Assembly: GCA_017411305.1 (NCBI GenBank)
Contig: JAFQQI010000107.1
Span: forward strand, 186,001-250,000
From: Lachnospiraceae bacterium
GTDB taxonomy: Bacteria; Bacillota; Clostridia; Lachnospirales; Lachnospiraceae
Length of the DNA: 64,000 bases
Direction of reading: 5' to 3'
Part shown: positions 35,795 to 44,273 of the stretch, in pieces
How the letters are laid out: every line of letters starts with the position of its first letter
How positions within the stretch are numbered: the stretch's first letter is position 1
Translations under genes and position numbers: made by a program
Notes under the pieces: generated by a model
Databases searched by the model: none
What the model was told of the DNA's origin: nothing
Seen by the model: the letters and a program-made list of their open reading frames with translations, nothing else

Positions 35795-37108
35795 ATGATA
35801 GACAAACAACAGGAAGCGATTATATGGCTTCAAAAGTTGCAGCAGCTTGTAAACAGAGAACAGCTACCTGCAAGAATCAAAGATAGTATATCGGAATGCG
35901 AAGCAAAAGTAAAGAATGCAGAGCCGGATTGGTCTTTGTTTCAGTCAGAAGTAAATGAGGTACTTGAAAGCATTAAGGGTAAGCTGGTAAAAGAAACTCC
36001 CTTGGAAATCAGAGTACATGAAGATAAAGTTACAATAGAAGAAATTAAAACATTTGTTAGAAATACGACAGAAAGAGCACATACGGATAATTTATCATCA
36101 ATAGAGGCAATAGAACATAGGAAAAATATAATTGTCAGGGAATGTTATCAAAAAATAAATGAAATAGCATGTGTTGAAGCGAATATGGAATTCGTTGAAA
36201 ATGAAGGCCGTTATATTCAATTTTTTGAAAATATAAAAAATGACTATAACCGAAAAATGTTACATCTTTTAAAAGAATTGATAGAAGATATCGGAAGCAA
36301 CACAGGACATATGATGAAATATATTAAAAATATGTTTCAAAGTATAAGTGGAATTCAAATGGGTATCAGTAACAAAAAGTACTATACGGAATATGAAGAA
36401 AAAAAAGAGATAATGGATGACAGGTTTCTAAAGCAAGTGGAAAACGGTGAGTTGGGTGGAAGCCCGATTGTCGATTTTGGATTTGAAACAAAGAATAAAG
36501 TAAAAAAACTTGTCAGTAAGGCACAAAAAAAGAAAAGGTTTTTAACGTTATTGCCGGTTATATTGGTGATTGCCTATCTGTTTTTGTCGCGGGTATTTCC
36601 TGTTGTTGAAAAATATATTGAATATCAGACTGCAAAAGTAGAAAGTACAAAAGCAGCAACAGAAAGCAAAAATGGAGAGATGATTGAAAACGTGGTAAGC
36701 GGTGTAGTGAACGGAGTGGATACAATTAAAGCAAATCGTGTTGCTGAATCTGCTAAAGCTGTTGGAGGGATAAATGTATGGACAATTATAATTATAGTTG
36801 GTGTAATATTTATAGCTTACAGAGCATATATAAAAATGCTTACCAGACAATATAACGATCAAGTCAGTAAAACATGCGGAGAGTATTTGCGAGGCGAATT
36901 GCTTCGCTTTGAAGAAAACTGTAGAATAAATGCAGGAGCACATATTGAACGTATAGTAGCAGATTATGAACAGCAGTATTTAAATACTTTGAATGAAATA
37001 TTTAAAGAAAGTGATTTAGATACTACTGCAGAAGATGAAACAAACAGAGAACTGGATAAAATAATACAAGAATGGAATCATATCAAGCAAAATTTAAACG
37101 GAGAGTAG
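35795..37108 (+). CDS. Coiled-coil membrane protein of the GTPase unit
   Basis: The 437-residue protein is helical and charged (1-245) and has two membrane helices (about 248-270 and 326-345). The loop between them carries ESTKAATESKNGEMIENVV, and a helical tail follows. I do not recognise the family. AGGAGAAATGTGAG precedes the ATG, 12 bases after the GTPase stop. Its coiled coils and membrane anchors suggest a partner or membrane receptor for the GTPase. The tail, like the N-terminus, would face the cytoplasm if both helices cross. Confidence 0.7.
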   Translation: MIDKQQEAIIWLQKLQQLVNREQLPARIKDSISECEAKVKNAEPDWSLFQSEVNEVLESIKGKLVKETPLEIRVHEDKVTIEEIKTFVRNTTERAHTDNLSSIEAIEHRKNIIVRECYQKINEIACVEANMEFVENEGRYIQFFENIKNDYNRKMLHLLKELIEDIGSNTGHMMKYIKNMFQSISGIQMGISNKKYYTEYEEKKEIMDDRFLKQVENGELGGSPIVDFGFETKNKVKKLVSKAQKKKRFLTLLPVILVIAYLFLSRVFPVVEKYIEYQTAKVESTKAATESKNGEMIENVVSGVVNGVDTIKANRVAESAKAVGGINVWTIIIIVGVIFIAYRAYIKMLTRQYNDQVSKTCGEYLRGELLRFEENCRINAGAHIERIVADYEQQYLNTLNEIFKESDLDTTAEDETNRELDKIIQEWNHIKQNLNGE

Positions 37109-37112
37109 GATA

Positions 37113-37682
37113 ATGAGTAATTTAAAAGGACTTATGAAAATGGTGAAAATACCGGATGTAAAAAACACTTCGAAGTCAGGGCCTGAAAACGGTATGAATT
37201 TGAAGGATATGAAGAAAGAACTGGAAGCGAAGATGAACGAAAAAGCAAAGGTTTACGGTTTCATCGGCATGGAGATTTATGACCTTTCTAAGGAAAATAA
37301 AATAGAAGTACCTCAAATTCAAAGTTACCTTGAAAAAATGGACGAAATAAACCAAACAATAGAAGAATTGGAAAATACAATTAAGGAACAGGAGACAAAG
37401 AATAAGGGCAAGAATGTCTGTGTCTGTGGTTGCAAATTAAAACCGCAAGACAGATTTTGTCCTAACTGTGGTGAAGTTGTTCCTAAAAATACTGTTTTGT
37501 GTATTTGCGGAACAGAGATTGAAAAAGATGCCAAGTTCTGTAGAACCTGTGGAAAGAGTATGGAAGATATTTTGAAAAAGCAGGAAGAAGAAAAACAACC
37601 GGCTATGAAGGAGTGTATCTGTGGAGCAAAAGTACCTGTAGGACAATTTATGTGTCTGGAATGTGGCAGAAAAATTGAATAA
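37113..37682 (+). CDS. Zinc-ribbon protein of the GTPase unit
   Basis: The 189-residue protein has a short basic N-terminus, a coiled coil (about 30-95), and three zinc ribbons (about 100-189) with irregular CxC / CxxC spacing: CVCGCKLKPQDRFCPNCG, CICGTEIEKDAKFCRTCG and CICGAKVPVGQFMCLECG. It starts 4 bases after the membrane protein gene. Such ribbons commonly bind protein or nucleic acid. A terminator follows, closing the unit. Confidence 0.75.
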   Translation: MSNLKGLMKMVKIPDVKNTSKSGPENGMNLKDMKKELEAKMNEKAKVYGFIGMEIYDLSKENKIEVPQIQSYLEKMDEINQTIEELENTIKEQETKNKGKNVCVCGCKLKPQDRFCPNCGEVVPKNTVLCICGTEIEKDAKFCRTCGKSMEDILKKQEEEKQPAMKECICGAKVPVGQFMCLECGRKIE

Positions 37683-37696
37683 TACGTAAAAAAGAA

Positions 37697-37742
37697 AAAT
37701 CCTGTGCGAATTTAATCTGAATTCACAGGATTTCTTCTTTTT
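37697..37742 (+). terminator. Terminator of the GTPase unit
   Basis: AAATCCTGTG pairs with CACAGGATTT around a loop of about 17 bases, followed by CTTCTTTTT. It marks the right edge of the cassette. Confidence 0.8.
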
Positions 37743-37821
37743 AGGTTAAAATATGACATGTTTTCAAAAACGGATACTTGTGGTAAAATCATAATAATTG
37801 GTTTTAAAGGAGGTAATAACC

Positions 37822-39084
37822 ATGGGAATGACAATGACGCAGAAAATTTTGGCTGCCGCCGCAGGTCTTGACTATGTAGAGGCAGGACAGCTCATTGAAG
37901 CAGATTTGGATTTGGTACTGGGAAATGATATTACCAGCCCGGTAGCAATCAAAGAAATGGAAAAAATGAATGTGGACGGTGTGTTTAACAAGGATAAGAT
38001 TGCCCTTGTACCTGACCACTTTGTACCCAATAAGGATATTAAATCAGCAGAGCATTGCAAATGTGTCAGAGAGTTTGCATACCGCAACGAAATCACCAAC
38101 TATTTCGAGGTTGGCGAGATGGGCATTGAGCATGCACTGTTACCGGAAAAAGGACTTACCGTTGCCGGTGATGTAATTATCGGTGCAGACTCCCATACAT
38201 GTACTTACGGTGCATTAGGTGCGTTTTCCACAGGTGTGGGAAGTACCGATATGGCTGCCGGAATGGCTACCGGTAAGGCATGGTTTAAAGTACCTGCAGC
38301 CATTAAATTTAATTTAATCGGTAAGCCGTCTAAGTGGGTGAGCGGTAAGGATGTTATCTTACATATTATCGGAATGATTGGTGTGGACGGCGCGCTGTAT
38401 AAATCCATGGAATTTGTGGGTGAAGGCATTAAGAATCTTACTATGGATGACCGCTTTACCATTGCAAATATGGCAATCGAAGCCGGCGGAAAGAACGGTA
38501 TTTTCCCGGTAGATGACCTTGCTATTGCATACATGAAAGAGCATTCCAAGAAAGAATATACTATTTATGAAGCGGATGAGGATGCTGTTTATGATGAGGA
38601 ATATACTATTGACTTAAGTACACTTCGTCCTACCATTGCATTTCCTCATTTACCCGAAAATACTAAGACAATTGATGAAATTACAGAAGATATTAAAATT
38701 GACCAGGTAGTAATCGGTTCCTGTACCAACGGACGTATCGATGATATGCGTATTGCTGCAGAGGTTCTTATGGGAAGACATGTGGCTAAGGGAATGCGTT
38801 GTATCGTGATTCCGGCTACTCAGGCAATTTATATGCAAGCGATGGAAGAGGGACTTCTTAAAATCTTTATCGAAGCAGGTGCGGTTGTGAGCACACCTAC
38901 CTGTGGACCTTGTCTTGGCGGTTACATGGGTATTTTGGCTGAAGGCGAGAGATGCGTATCTACCACAAACCGTAACTTTGTTGGACGTATGGGACATGTG
39001 AAGAGTGAAATTTATCTGGCAAGTCCTGCTGTTGCGGCAGCAAGTGCAATCATGGGTAAAATTGCTTGTCCCTGTCAATTGTAA
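37822..39084 (+). CDS. leuC: 3-isopropylmalate dehydratase large subunit
   Basis: This 420-residue aconitase-family enzyme of leucine synthesis has Fe-S cluster cysteines in SCTNGR and CGPCLGG. The signature [20 protein letters not shown] is present. AAAGGAGG stands before ATG 37822; the frame from TTG 37798 is leader. leuD follows after an unusually long 229-base gap. Confidence 0.94.
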   Translation: MGMTMTQKILAAAAGLDYVEAGQLIEADLDLVLGNDITSPVAIKEMEKMNVDGVFNKDKIALVPDHFVPNKDIKSAEHCKCVREFAYRNEITNYFEVGEMGIEHALLPEKGLTVAGDVIIGADSHTCTYGALGAFSTGVGSTDMAAGMATGKAWFKVPAAIKFNLIGKPSKWVSGKDVILHIIGMIGVDGALYKSMEFVGEGIKNLTMDDRFTIANMAIEAGGKNGIFPVDDLAIAYMKEHSKKEYTIYEADEDAVYDEEYTIDLSTLRPTIAFPHLPENTKTIDEITEDIKIDQVVIGSCTNGRIDDMRIAAEVLMGRHVAKGMRCIVIPATQAIYMQAMEEGLLKIFIEAGAVVSTPTCGPCLGGYMGILAEGERCVSTTNRNFVGRMGHVKSEIYLASPAVAAASAIMGKIACPCQL

Positions 39085-39313
39085 AGATTAATAATTAAGT
39101 GTTGATTATGTTTGCTTTTCTGCTTGTTCCCATGCGCCAAGCATTTCAGAAAGCCCAATAATGCAAAAAATAGTCGGAATGAGGTCCTCCTGTTTTTATG
39201 GTCTTTCTTTCATGGCGCAAAAGGAACTTCGCAGAAAATGCAAACAGATATTACAATTTAAAAATAAGTATATATGCGATGTAATGTTAAAACTATGTGA
39301 AAGGAAATTTGAG
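39085..39313. other. Gap between leuC and leuD with a possible gene remnant
   Basis: leuC and leuD are usually close together, but here 229 bases separate them. On the minus strand a short frame ends at about 39100 and reads [20 protein letters not shown], preceded by AGGAGG-like sequence and an in-frame stop. It may be the tail of a lost gene. No terminator is evident, so leuD may still be cotranscribed. Confidence 0.35.
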
Positions 39314-39802
39314 ATGAAAGCAGCAAAAGGTATTGTTTTTAAATATGGTGACAATGTTGATACAGACGTAATTATTCCTGCAAGATATCTGAACTCTTCT
39401 GATCCGGCGGAGCTTGCTACTCACTGTATGGAAGATATTGATAAGGATTTTGTAAAGAAGGTAAATAAGGGAGATATAATTGTAGCTGATAAGAATTTCG
39501 GCTGCGGGTCTTCCAGAGAACATGCGCCTATAGCAATTAAAGCGGCAGGGGTTAGCTGTGTTATTGCAGAGACCTTTGCAAGAATATTCTACAGAAATGC
39601 CATTAATATCGGTCTTCCTATTATTGAATGTCCGGAAGCTTCCCGTGGAATTGAAGCAGGAGATGAAGTAGAAGTAGATTTTGATTCCGGAATAATTAAG
39701 AACCTGACTAAAGGGACAGAATTTAAGGGACAGGCATTTCCTGAGTTTATGCAGAAGATTATTGCTGCAGAAGGGCTTGTGAATTATATTAATCAGAAGT
39801 AA
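39314..39802 (+). CDS. leuD: 3-isopropylmalate dehydratase small subunit
   Basis: The 162-residue swivel-domain subunit partners Leu[22 protein letters not shown] and [15 protein letters not shown]. The start at 39314 follows AAAGGAAA and gives the standard length; the longer frame from 39161 is gap sequence. Confidence 0.93.
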   Translation: MKAAKGIVFKYGDNVDTDVIIPARYLNSSDPAELATHCMEDIDKDFVKKVNKGDIIVADKNFGCGSSREHAPIAIKAAGVSCVIAETFARIFYRNAINIGLPIIECPEASRGIEAGDEVEVDFDSGIIKNLTKGTEFKGQAFPEFMQKIIAAEGLVNYINQK

Positions 39803-40230
39803 TTAACGAAGTAGTTAATAGAAAAGATGATGTTTTTTGGGAAGAGATAAATTCGTAAGTGATTATGGGTTTATCTCTTTTTATTATAAAAGATAAATTG
39901 GATTGAATGCGAAGAGGAAAAGAGAAAAGTAACAAGTGTTTGGAATTCCAATGCCGATATTTAATGGTAATAAGATAAAAATTTTATTTTATCAAAAATT
40001 ATCCTGTAAAGTAACTACATTAATAACTTAATTTAAAATAAAATGTAAAGAAAATAGGATAAAAAGAATTAAATCAGATTTTATATCCTGTAAATTTGGG
40101 GTTTGAAATAAAAAAAGAGATTAAAAATATTAATTTTACAGGATAAAAAGGTATAAATGCGAAATATTATCCTATGGCGCCAAAGATCGAAATAAAAAAA
40201 ATAAACCCATCGAATGGGATGGGTTTATTT
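39803..40230. other. AT-rich gap with repeated TTATCCTGTAAA motif
   Basis: There is no gene in this 428-base stretch. It holds TTATCCTGTAAA at 39999-40010, ATCCTGTAAA at 40085-40094, the inverted form TTTACAGGATAA at 40135-40146, and partial forms TAGGATAA (40055) and ATTATCCTA (40167). The right end is the terminator below. Confidence 0.5.
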
Positions 40231-40234
40231 TTAT
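40198..40234. terminator. Terminator shared with the convergent phosphatase gene
   Basis: AATAAACCCA pairs with TGGGTTTATT, with A run on one side and T run on the other. It overlaps the end of the minus-strand gene. Confidence 0.8.
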
Positions 40235-41016
40235 CCCTGAAAAGAATCCGTAAAAAATCCTGCCGAAGAAAGGAGCTCTCCGCCGGATAGTAAATGATGC
40301 ACATCCCCCATTGCCTGCACCCGGAAATAGGCTTCATTACTCCAACGTTCCTCAGTGGCAACAACCGTAAGGGAAGTGGTGGGAAGAAAGAAACCGTGGA
40401 CCAAAAGGGGAAAAGGAATGTTTAGCAAATGGGACAGCATAATACAAATAGCGCCCAGATGACAAAAGATAACAATAGTGGGTTCCTTCTCCTGTGTGCG
40501 GAAATTGCTGATATTATTTGCTTCTCCCGGCGCAATGGTTGACTTTACAAAGATTTCTTCTTTTGCAGGCATACGGTAGAACTTATTTTCCCGGACATAG
40601 CCGTAGTGTTCCAATAATTCATCAAGCTTTGTACATACCTCTTTGTATTTGATGGCAATATCGGGATTTTGCTTCATAACTTCTGCATATATCCAATTTT
40701 CTTTATCAAACATCAATGGTTCGTTGCTCCAATAAGAGGGGACTAAATCCCAGGGAACCTTATGTCTTCCGGTTATCGGATCGTCAACAAAGTAAGAAAA
40801 CTCTCTGGTCCAGTCAAGTGTCGTTGCACTGCGGTTCATTTTTTTTAGGGTGCAGGAGGCGGTAGCCTGTGCACGTCCCAAAGGAGAACAGTAAAAGTCG
40901 GTGACATTCCATTTACTGATTCGCTCAGAAAGAAGCTCGGCTTCACGCCAGCCTTTTTCGGTAAGAGAGTCATTTACATAATCGGGATCGCCGTGGCGGA
41001 CAAATATAATGCGCAT
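40231..41016 (-). CDS. Histidine phosphatase (phosphoglycerate mutase-like) family protein
   Basis: The 261-residue protein has the phosphohistidine motif RHGDPDY (residues 7-13), FYCSPLGRAQATA, and a second catalytic His in IVIFCHLGAIC. The family includes phosphatases and mutases of many small phospho-compounds; the substrate cannot be told. AAAGGA precedes the ATG. It stands alone on the minus strand. Confidence 0.85.
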   Translation of the reverse strand: MRIIFVRHGDPDYVNDSLTEKGWREAELLSERISKWNVTDFYCSPLGRAQATASCTLKKMNRSATTLDWTREFSYFVDDPITGRHKVPWDLVPSYWSNEPLMFDKENWIYAEVMKQNPDIAIKYKEVCTKLDELLEHYGYVRENKFYRMPAKEEIFVKSTIAPGEANNISNFRTQEKEPTIVIFCHLGAICIMLSHLLNIPFPLLVHGFFLPTTSLTVVATEERWSNEAYFRVQAMGDVHHLLSGGELLSSAGFFTDSFQG

Positions 41017-41213
41017 AGTAGGGTTCCTTTCGTGAGTTTCATGTTATGCAATATAGATATTATAGCATATTTGAATGGAATTAAAACAAGTTATGCAGAA
41101 CCTGAATTTTTGAAAATGATAGCTTAAAATAATATTCTGAAAGACTTGAAACATATGTTCGATTGTGATAAAATATATAACAGTAAATAATCTATTAAGG
41201 TATAAGTGATGCT

Positions 41214-41588
41214 ATGATAAAAAAAGTAAAAGCAGATGTCATCATCATAAGTTGTGTTCTGATGGTAGCAGCGTTGCTTTTTGGTGTAATATATATGAAT
41301 GATGATCCGACTGCTGAAGTGTCAATTGTTCGGGACGGTGAAAGGATAGGGCAGTATTCTTTGCTTGAAGATGAAACAGTTACTGTCACAGATGACGTGG
41401 GAGGATATAATCTGGTACTTATCAGTAATGGTGAAGTGCGTGTGTGTGATGCGGACTGTCCGGATAAGTTATGTGTTAAGCAGAAGTCTATTTCCAAAGG
41501 AGGAGAAAGCATCATATGTCTTCCTCACAAGTTGGTAGTGCAGATTATTTCAAAGGAGGAAAGTGACCTGGATGCGGTTACAAACTAA
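41214..41588 (+). CDS. NusG domain II-containing membrane-anchored protein
   Basis: The 124-residue protein has one N-terminal membrane helix (about 8-28) followed by a NusG domain II-like beta domain with the CDADCPDKLCVKQ and ICLPHKLVVQI motifs. In Firmicutes this small family is regularly next to a Gx-transporter gene, as here, often with electron-transport or quinone functions. The exact role is not established. Confidence 0.82.
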   Translation: MIKKVKADVIIISCVLMVAALLFGVIYMNDDPTAEVSIVRDGERIGQYSLLEDETVTVTDDVGGYNLVLISNGEVRVCDADCPDKLCVKQKSISKGGESIICLPHKLVVQIISKEESDLDAVTN

Positions 41589-41591
41589 CTT

Positions 41592-42098
41592 ATGAAGAAT
41601 AAAGCGGCTTATCTGGGACTTTTGCTTGCGTTTGCACTGATATTGTCCTATATAGAAGTGTTACTTCCGTTACAAACCGGGATTCCCGGTGTGAAGCTGG
41701 GACTGGCTAATCTGGCAGTGCTTTTGTGCCTCTATTTATTTACTGTGAAAGAAGCCATGCTTCTCAGCGTGGTAAAAGCAGTACTTACCGGGCTTTTATT
41801 CGGTAATTTATATATGATTATATATAGTCTTGCAGGGGCAGTGCTTAGCTGTCTGGTTATGGCGGTTATGATCCGGTTGGGGAAATGGCATGTGCCGGTT
41901 GTCAGTGCCATGGGCGGTGTGATGCACAATGTGGGGCAATTGATAATAGCGTATATGACGATACAGACCTATGGGATTTTGTATTATGTTCCGATTCTTT
42001 TAATTGCGGGATTAATTACAGGTCTGCTGATTGGAATGATTGTTTCATTGGCTTTGCCTTATGTCAAAAAGGTAATTGAACGGAGTGAGAGAGTATGA
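41592..42098 (+). CDS. Gx transporter family membrane protein (heptaprenyl diphosphate synthase component I-like)
   Basis: This 168-residue protein has about five membrane helices with GVKLGLANLAVLLCLY and GGVMHNVGQL. It is annotated in relatives as heptaprenyl diphosphate synthase component I or Gx transporter. It starts 3 bases after the NusG II gene, and its stop overlaps the ruvA start by 4 bases (ATGA). Confidence 0.82.
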   Translation: MKNKAAYLGLLLAFALILSYIEVLLPLQTGIPGVKLGLANLAVLLCLYLFTVKEAMLLSVVKAVLTGLLFGNLYMIIYSLAGAVLSCLVMAVMIRLGKWHVPVVSAMGGVMHNVGQLIIAYMTIQTYGILYYVPILLIAGLITGLLIGMIVSLALPYVKKVIERSERV

Positions 42099-42703
42099 TA
42101 GCATTTGTTAGAGGAGAAATAGCTGATATTACAGAAGATAATGTGGTTTTGGATGTAGGTGGTATCGGATATAATATTAAGGTTTCGACGCAGACGGCAC
42201 AGCGGCTTCCCGGAATCGGTAAAGAAGCCATGCTTCATACCTATACCTGCGTTAGGGAGGATGCTTTTCAATTATTTGGTTTTCTTACAAGGGATGAACT
42301 TTCCGTTTTCAAGAAACTGATCACAGTAAACGGAATCGGCCCTAAGGGAGGACTTGCCATTTTATCCGTCATGAGTGCAGATGATTTGCGTTTTGCCATT
42401 ATATCCGGTGATGCCAAGGCCATTGCCAAAGCACCCGGCATCGGTTCCAAGACAGCAAGCAGAGTAATTCTTGATTTGAAGGACAAGGTATCCGTTGAAG
42501 AAACACTGATTAAGCGGGAGATGAATGAATATGCTGCTTTAGGCGAAAACGGAAGTCTACAGGCTGAAAATGAAGCGGTTGAAGCATTGGTTGCACTTGG
42601 CTACAGTCCGTCCGATGCAGTGAAGGCAGTAAAGAAAGCATCTGCACCTGCTGATGCTGATGCAGAAGTGATTTTGAAGCTTGCGCTCAAGAATATGTTT
42701 TAG
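42095..42703 (+). CDS. ruvA: Holliday junction branch migration protein RuvA
   Basis: The 202-residue protein has an OB-fold N-terminus (MIAFVRGEIADITEDNVVLD), tandem helix-hairpin-helix repeats (VNGIGPKGGLAIL; APGIGSKTASRVIL) and a C-terminal domain (EAVEALVALGYSPSDAVKAV) that contacts RuvB. It tetramerises on four-way junctions. It is followed by ruvB, as usual. Confidence 0.96.
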   Translation: MIAFVRGEIADITEDNVVLDVGGIGYNIKVSTQTAQRLPGIGKEAMLHTYTCVREDAFQLFGFLTRDELSVFKKLITVNGIGPKGGLAILSVMSADDLRFAIISGDAKAIAKAPGIGSKTASRVILDLKDKVSVEETLIKREMNEYAALGENGSLQAENEAVEALVALGYSPSDAVKAVKKASAPADADAEVILKLALKNMF

Positions 42704-42760
42704 CTTGCAAATTGCTCTGAATAGTTATAAAAAGTTAAATTAGGATAGAAAGAGACAGTT

Positions 42761-43759
42761 ATGGCAAAACGATTAATAGAAACAAACTTAATGGAAGAAG
42801 ATATTAAAATCGAAGGTTCCTTACGTCCCCAAAAGTTGGAGGATTATATCGGTCAATCTAAGATTAAGGAAAGCCTTAAGATTTATATTGAAGCTGCCAA
42901 ACAACGGAATGATCCGTTGGACCATGTATTGTTTTATGGGCCTCCCGGACTTGGTAAGACAACACTTGCCGGGATTATTGCCAATGAAATGGGTGTCAAT
43001 ATGAAAGTGACCAGTGGACCGGCTATTGAGAAACCGGGTGAAATGGCGGCGATTCTTAATAATCTTCAGGAAGGGGATATTCTCTTTGTGGATGAAATCC
43101 ATAGATTAAACAGACAGGTGGAAGAAGTGCTGTATCCTGCCATGGAAGATTATGCCATTGATATTATGATTGGGAAAGGACAAAGTGCCCGTTCCATACG
43201 TCTGGATTTGCCGAAGTTTACCTTGGTTGGTGCAACTACAAGGGCTGGACTTTTGACAGCACCGCTCCGTGACAGATTCGGCATTATTCACAGACTTGAG
43301 TTTTATTCTAAAGAAGAGCTTCAGTTAATTATTATGCATTCTGCAAGAGTGCTCCAAGCCCCCATAGAGCCGGAGGGAGCCATGGAAATGGCAAGGCGAA
43401 GCAGAGGAACCCCAAGACTTGCCAACCGGATATTAAAAAGAGTGCGTGATTTTGCCCAGGTAAAATATGACGGTATTATTACCGAAGAAATAGCCAATAC
43501 AGCACTTGACCTTATGGACGTTGACCCCATGGGACTTGACCATATTGACAGAAATATGCTTCATACCATGATTCATAAGTTTTCCGGAGGCCCTGTGGGA
43601 CTTGATACCCTAGCAGCGGCAATTGGGGAAGATGCAGGAACCATTGAAGATGTATATGAACCCTATTTGATTAAAAACGGCTTTTTGAACAGAACACCAA
43701 GAGGAAGAGTGGTAACTGATTATGCATATCGCCATTTAGGACTTGAAATTCCACAGTAA
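42761..43759 (+). CDS. ruvB: Holliday junction helicase RuvB
   Basis: The 332-residue AAA+ motor has Walker [12 protein letters not shown] (near 62), Walker B LFVDEIHR, an arginine finger region [16 protein letters not shown], and a C-terminal winged helix ending [16 protein letters not shown]. It drives branch migration with RuvA. No ruvC is adjacent. Confidence 0.97.
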   Translation: MAKRLIETNLMEEDIKIEGSLRPQKLEDYIGQSKIKESLKIYIEAAKQRNDPLDHVLFYGPPGLGKTTLAGIIANEMGVNMKVTSGPAIEKPGEMAAILNNLQEGDILFVDEIHRLNRQVEEVLYPAMEDYAIDIMIGKGQSARSIRLDLPKFTLVGATTRAGLLTAPLRDRFGIIHRLEFYSKEELQLIIMHSARVLQAPIEPEGAMEMARRSRGTPRLANRILKRVRDFAQVKYDGIITEEIANTALDLMDVDPMGLDHIDRNMLHTMIHKFSGGPVGLDTLAAAIGEDAGTIEDVYEPYLIKNGFLNRTPRGRVVTDYAYRHLGLEIPQ

Positions 43760-43826
43760 TCTGCTTATAATATATCTAGTATAGGTATTTTTTAAAGTAA
43801 AAGATGGTAGATAAGGGGTGAGTCTG

Positions 43827-44225
43827 ATGTCGGCGAAAACAGATACAGAAGTAATTATCGGCGGTAAGGTATTTACTTTAAGCGGATATGAAAGTGAAGA
43901 ATACCTGCAGAAGGTAGCTTCCTACATAAATAACAAAATGGCTGAATATAATAAAGTGGATTCTTTTCGCAGACAACCTTTAGATACCCAGAATGTTTTA
44001 TTACAGCTGAATGTTGCTGATGATTATTTTAAGGCGAAGAAGCAGATTGACCTTTTGGAAGAAGAAATCGAAGGCAAGGAGAAAGAATTATATAATCTTA
44101 AGCACGAACTGATAGCGGCTCAAATTAAACTGGAGAATACGGAGAAAACTGTTAAGAAGCTTCAGGCTGAATTAAATGAGAACGCTAAGAAGATTATCAG
44201 ATTAGAAACCGAATTAAAGAAATAA
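43827..44225 (+). CDS. zapA: Cell division protein ZapA
   Basis: The 132-residue protein has the ZapA head (TEVIIGGKVFTLSGYESEEYLQKVASYIN) and a long C-terminal coiled coil. It stabilises FtsZ bundles. I use ATG 43827; the GTG at 43818 is closer to the ribosome site GGGG. A terminator hairpin follows. Confidence 0.88.
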   Translation: MSAKTDTEVIIGGKVFTLSGYESEEYLQKVASYINNKMAEYNKVDSFRRQPLDTQNVLLQLNVADDYFKAKKQIDLLEEEIEGKEKELYNLKHELIAAQIKLENTEKTVKKLQAELNENAKKIIRLETELKK

Positions 44226-44227
44226 TC

Positions 44228-44256
44228 AAAAAGCTGTCTGTCGCAGACAGCTTTTT
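44228..44256 (+). terminator. Terminator after zapA
   Basis: AAAAAGCTGTCTG pairs with CAGACAGCTTTTT around TCG. Confidence 0.9.
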
Positions 44257-44273
44257 ATGGTATAGGAGATAGG

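Noticed and set aside
40021-40175. Possible CRISPR array from repeated TTATCCTGTAAA units
   Set aside because: Units are too short, irregularly spaced and in both orientations; no cas genes.
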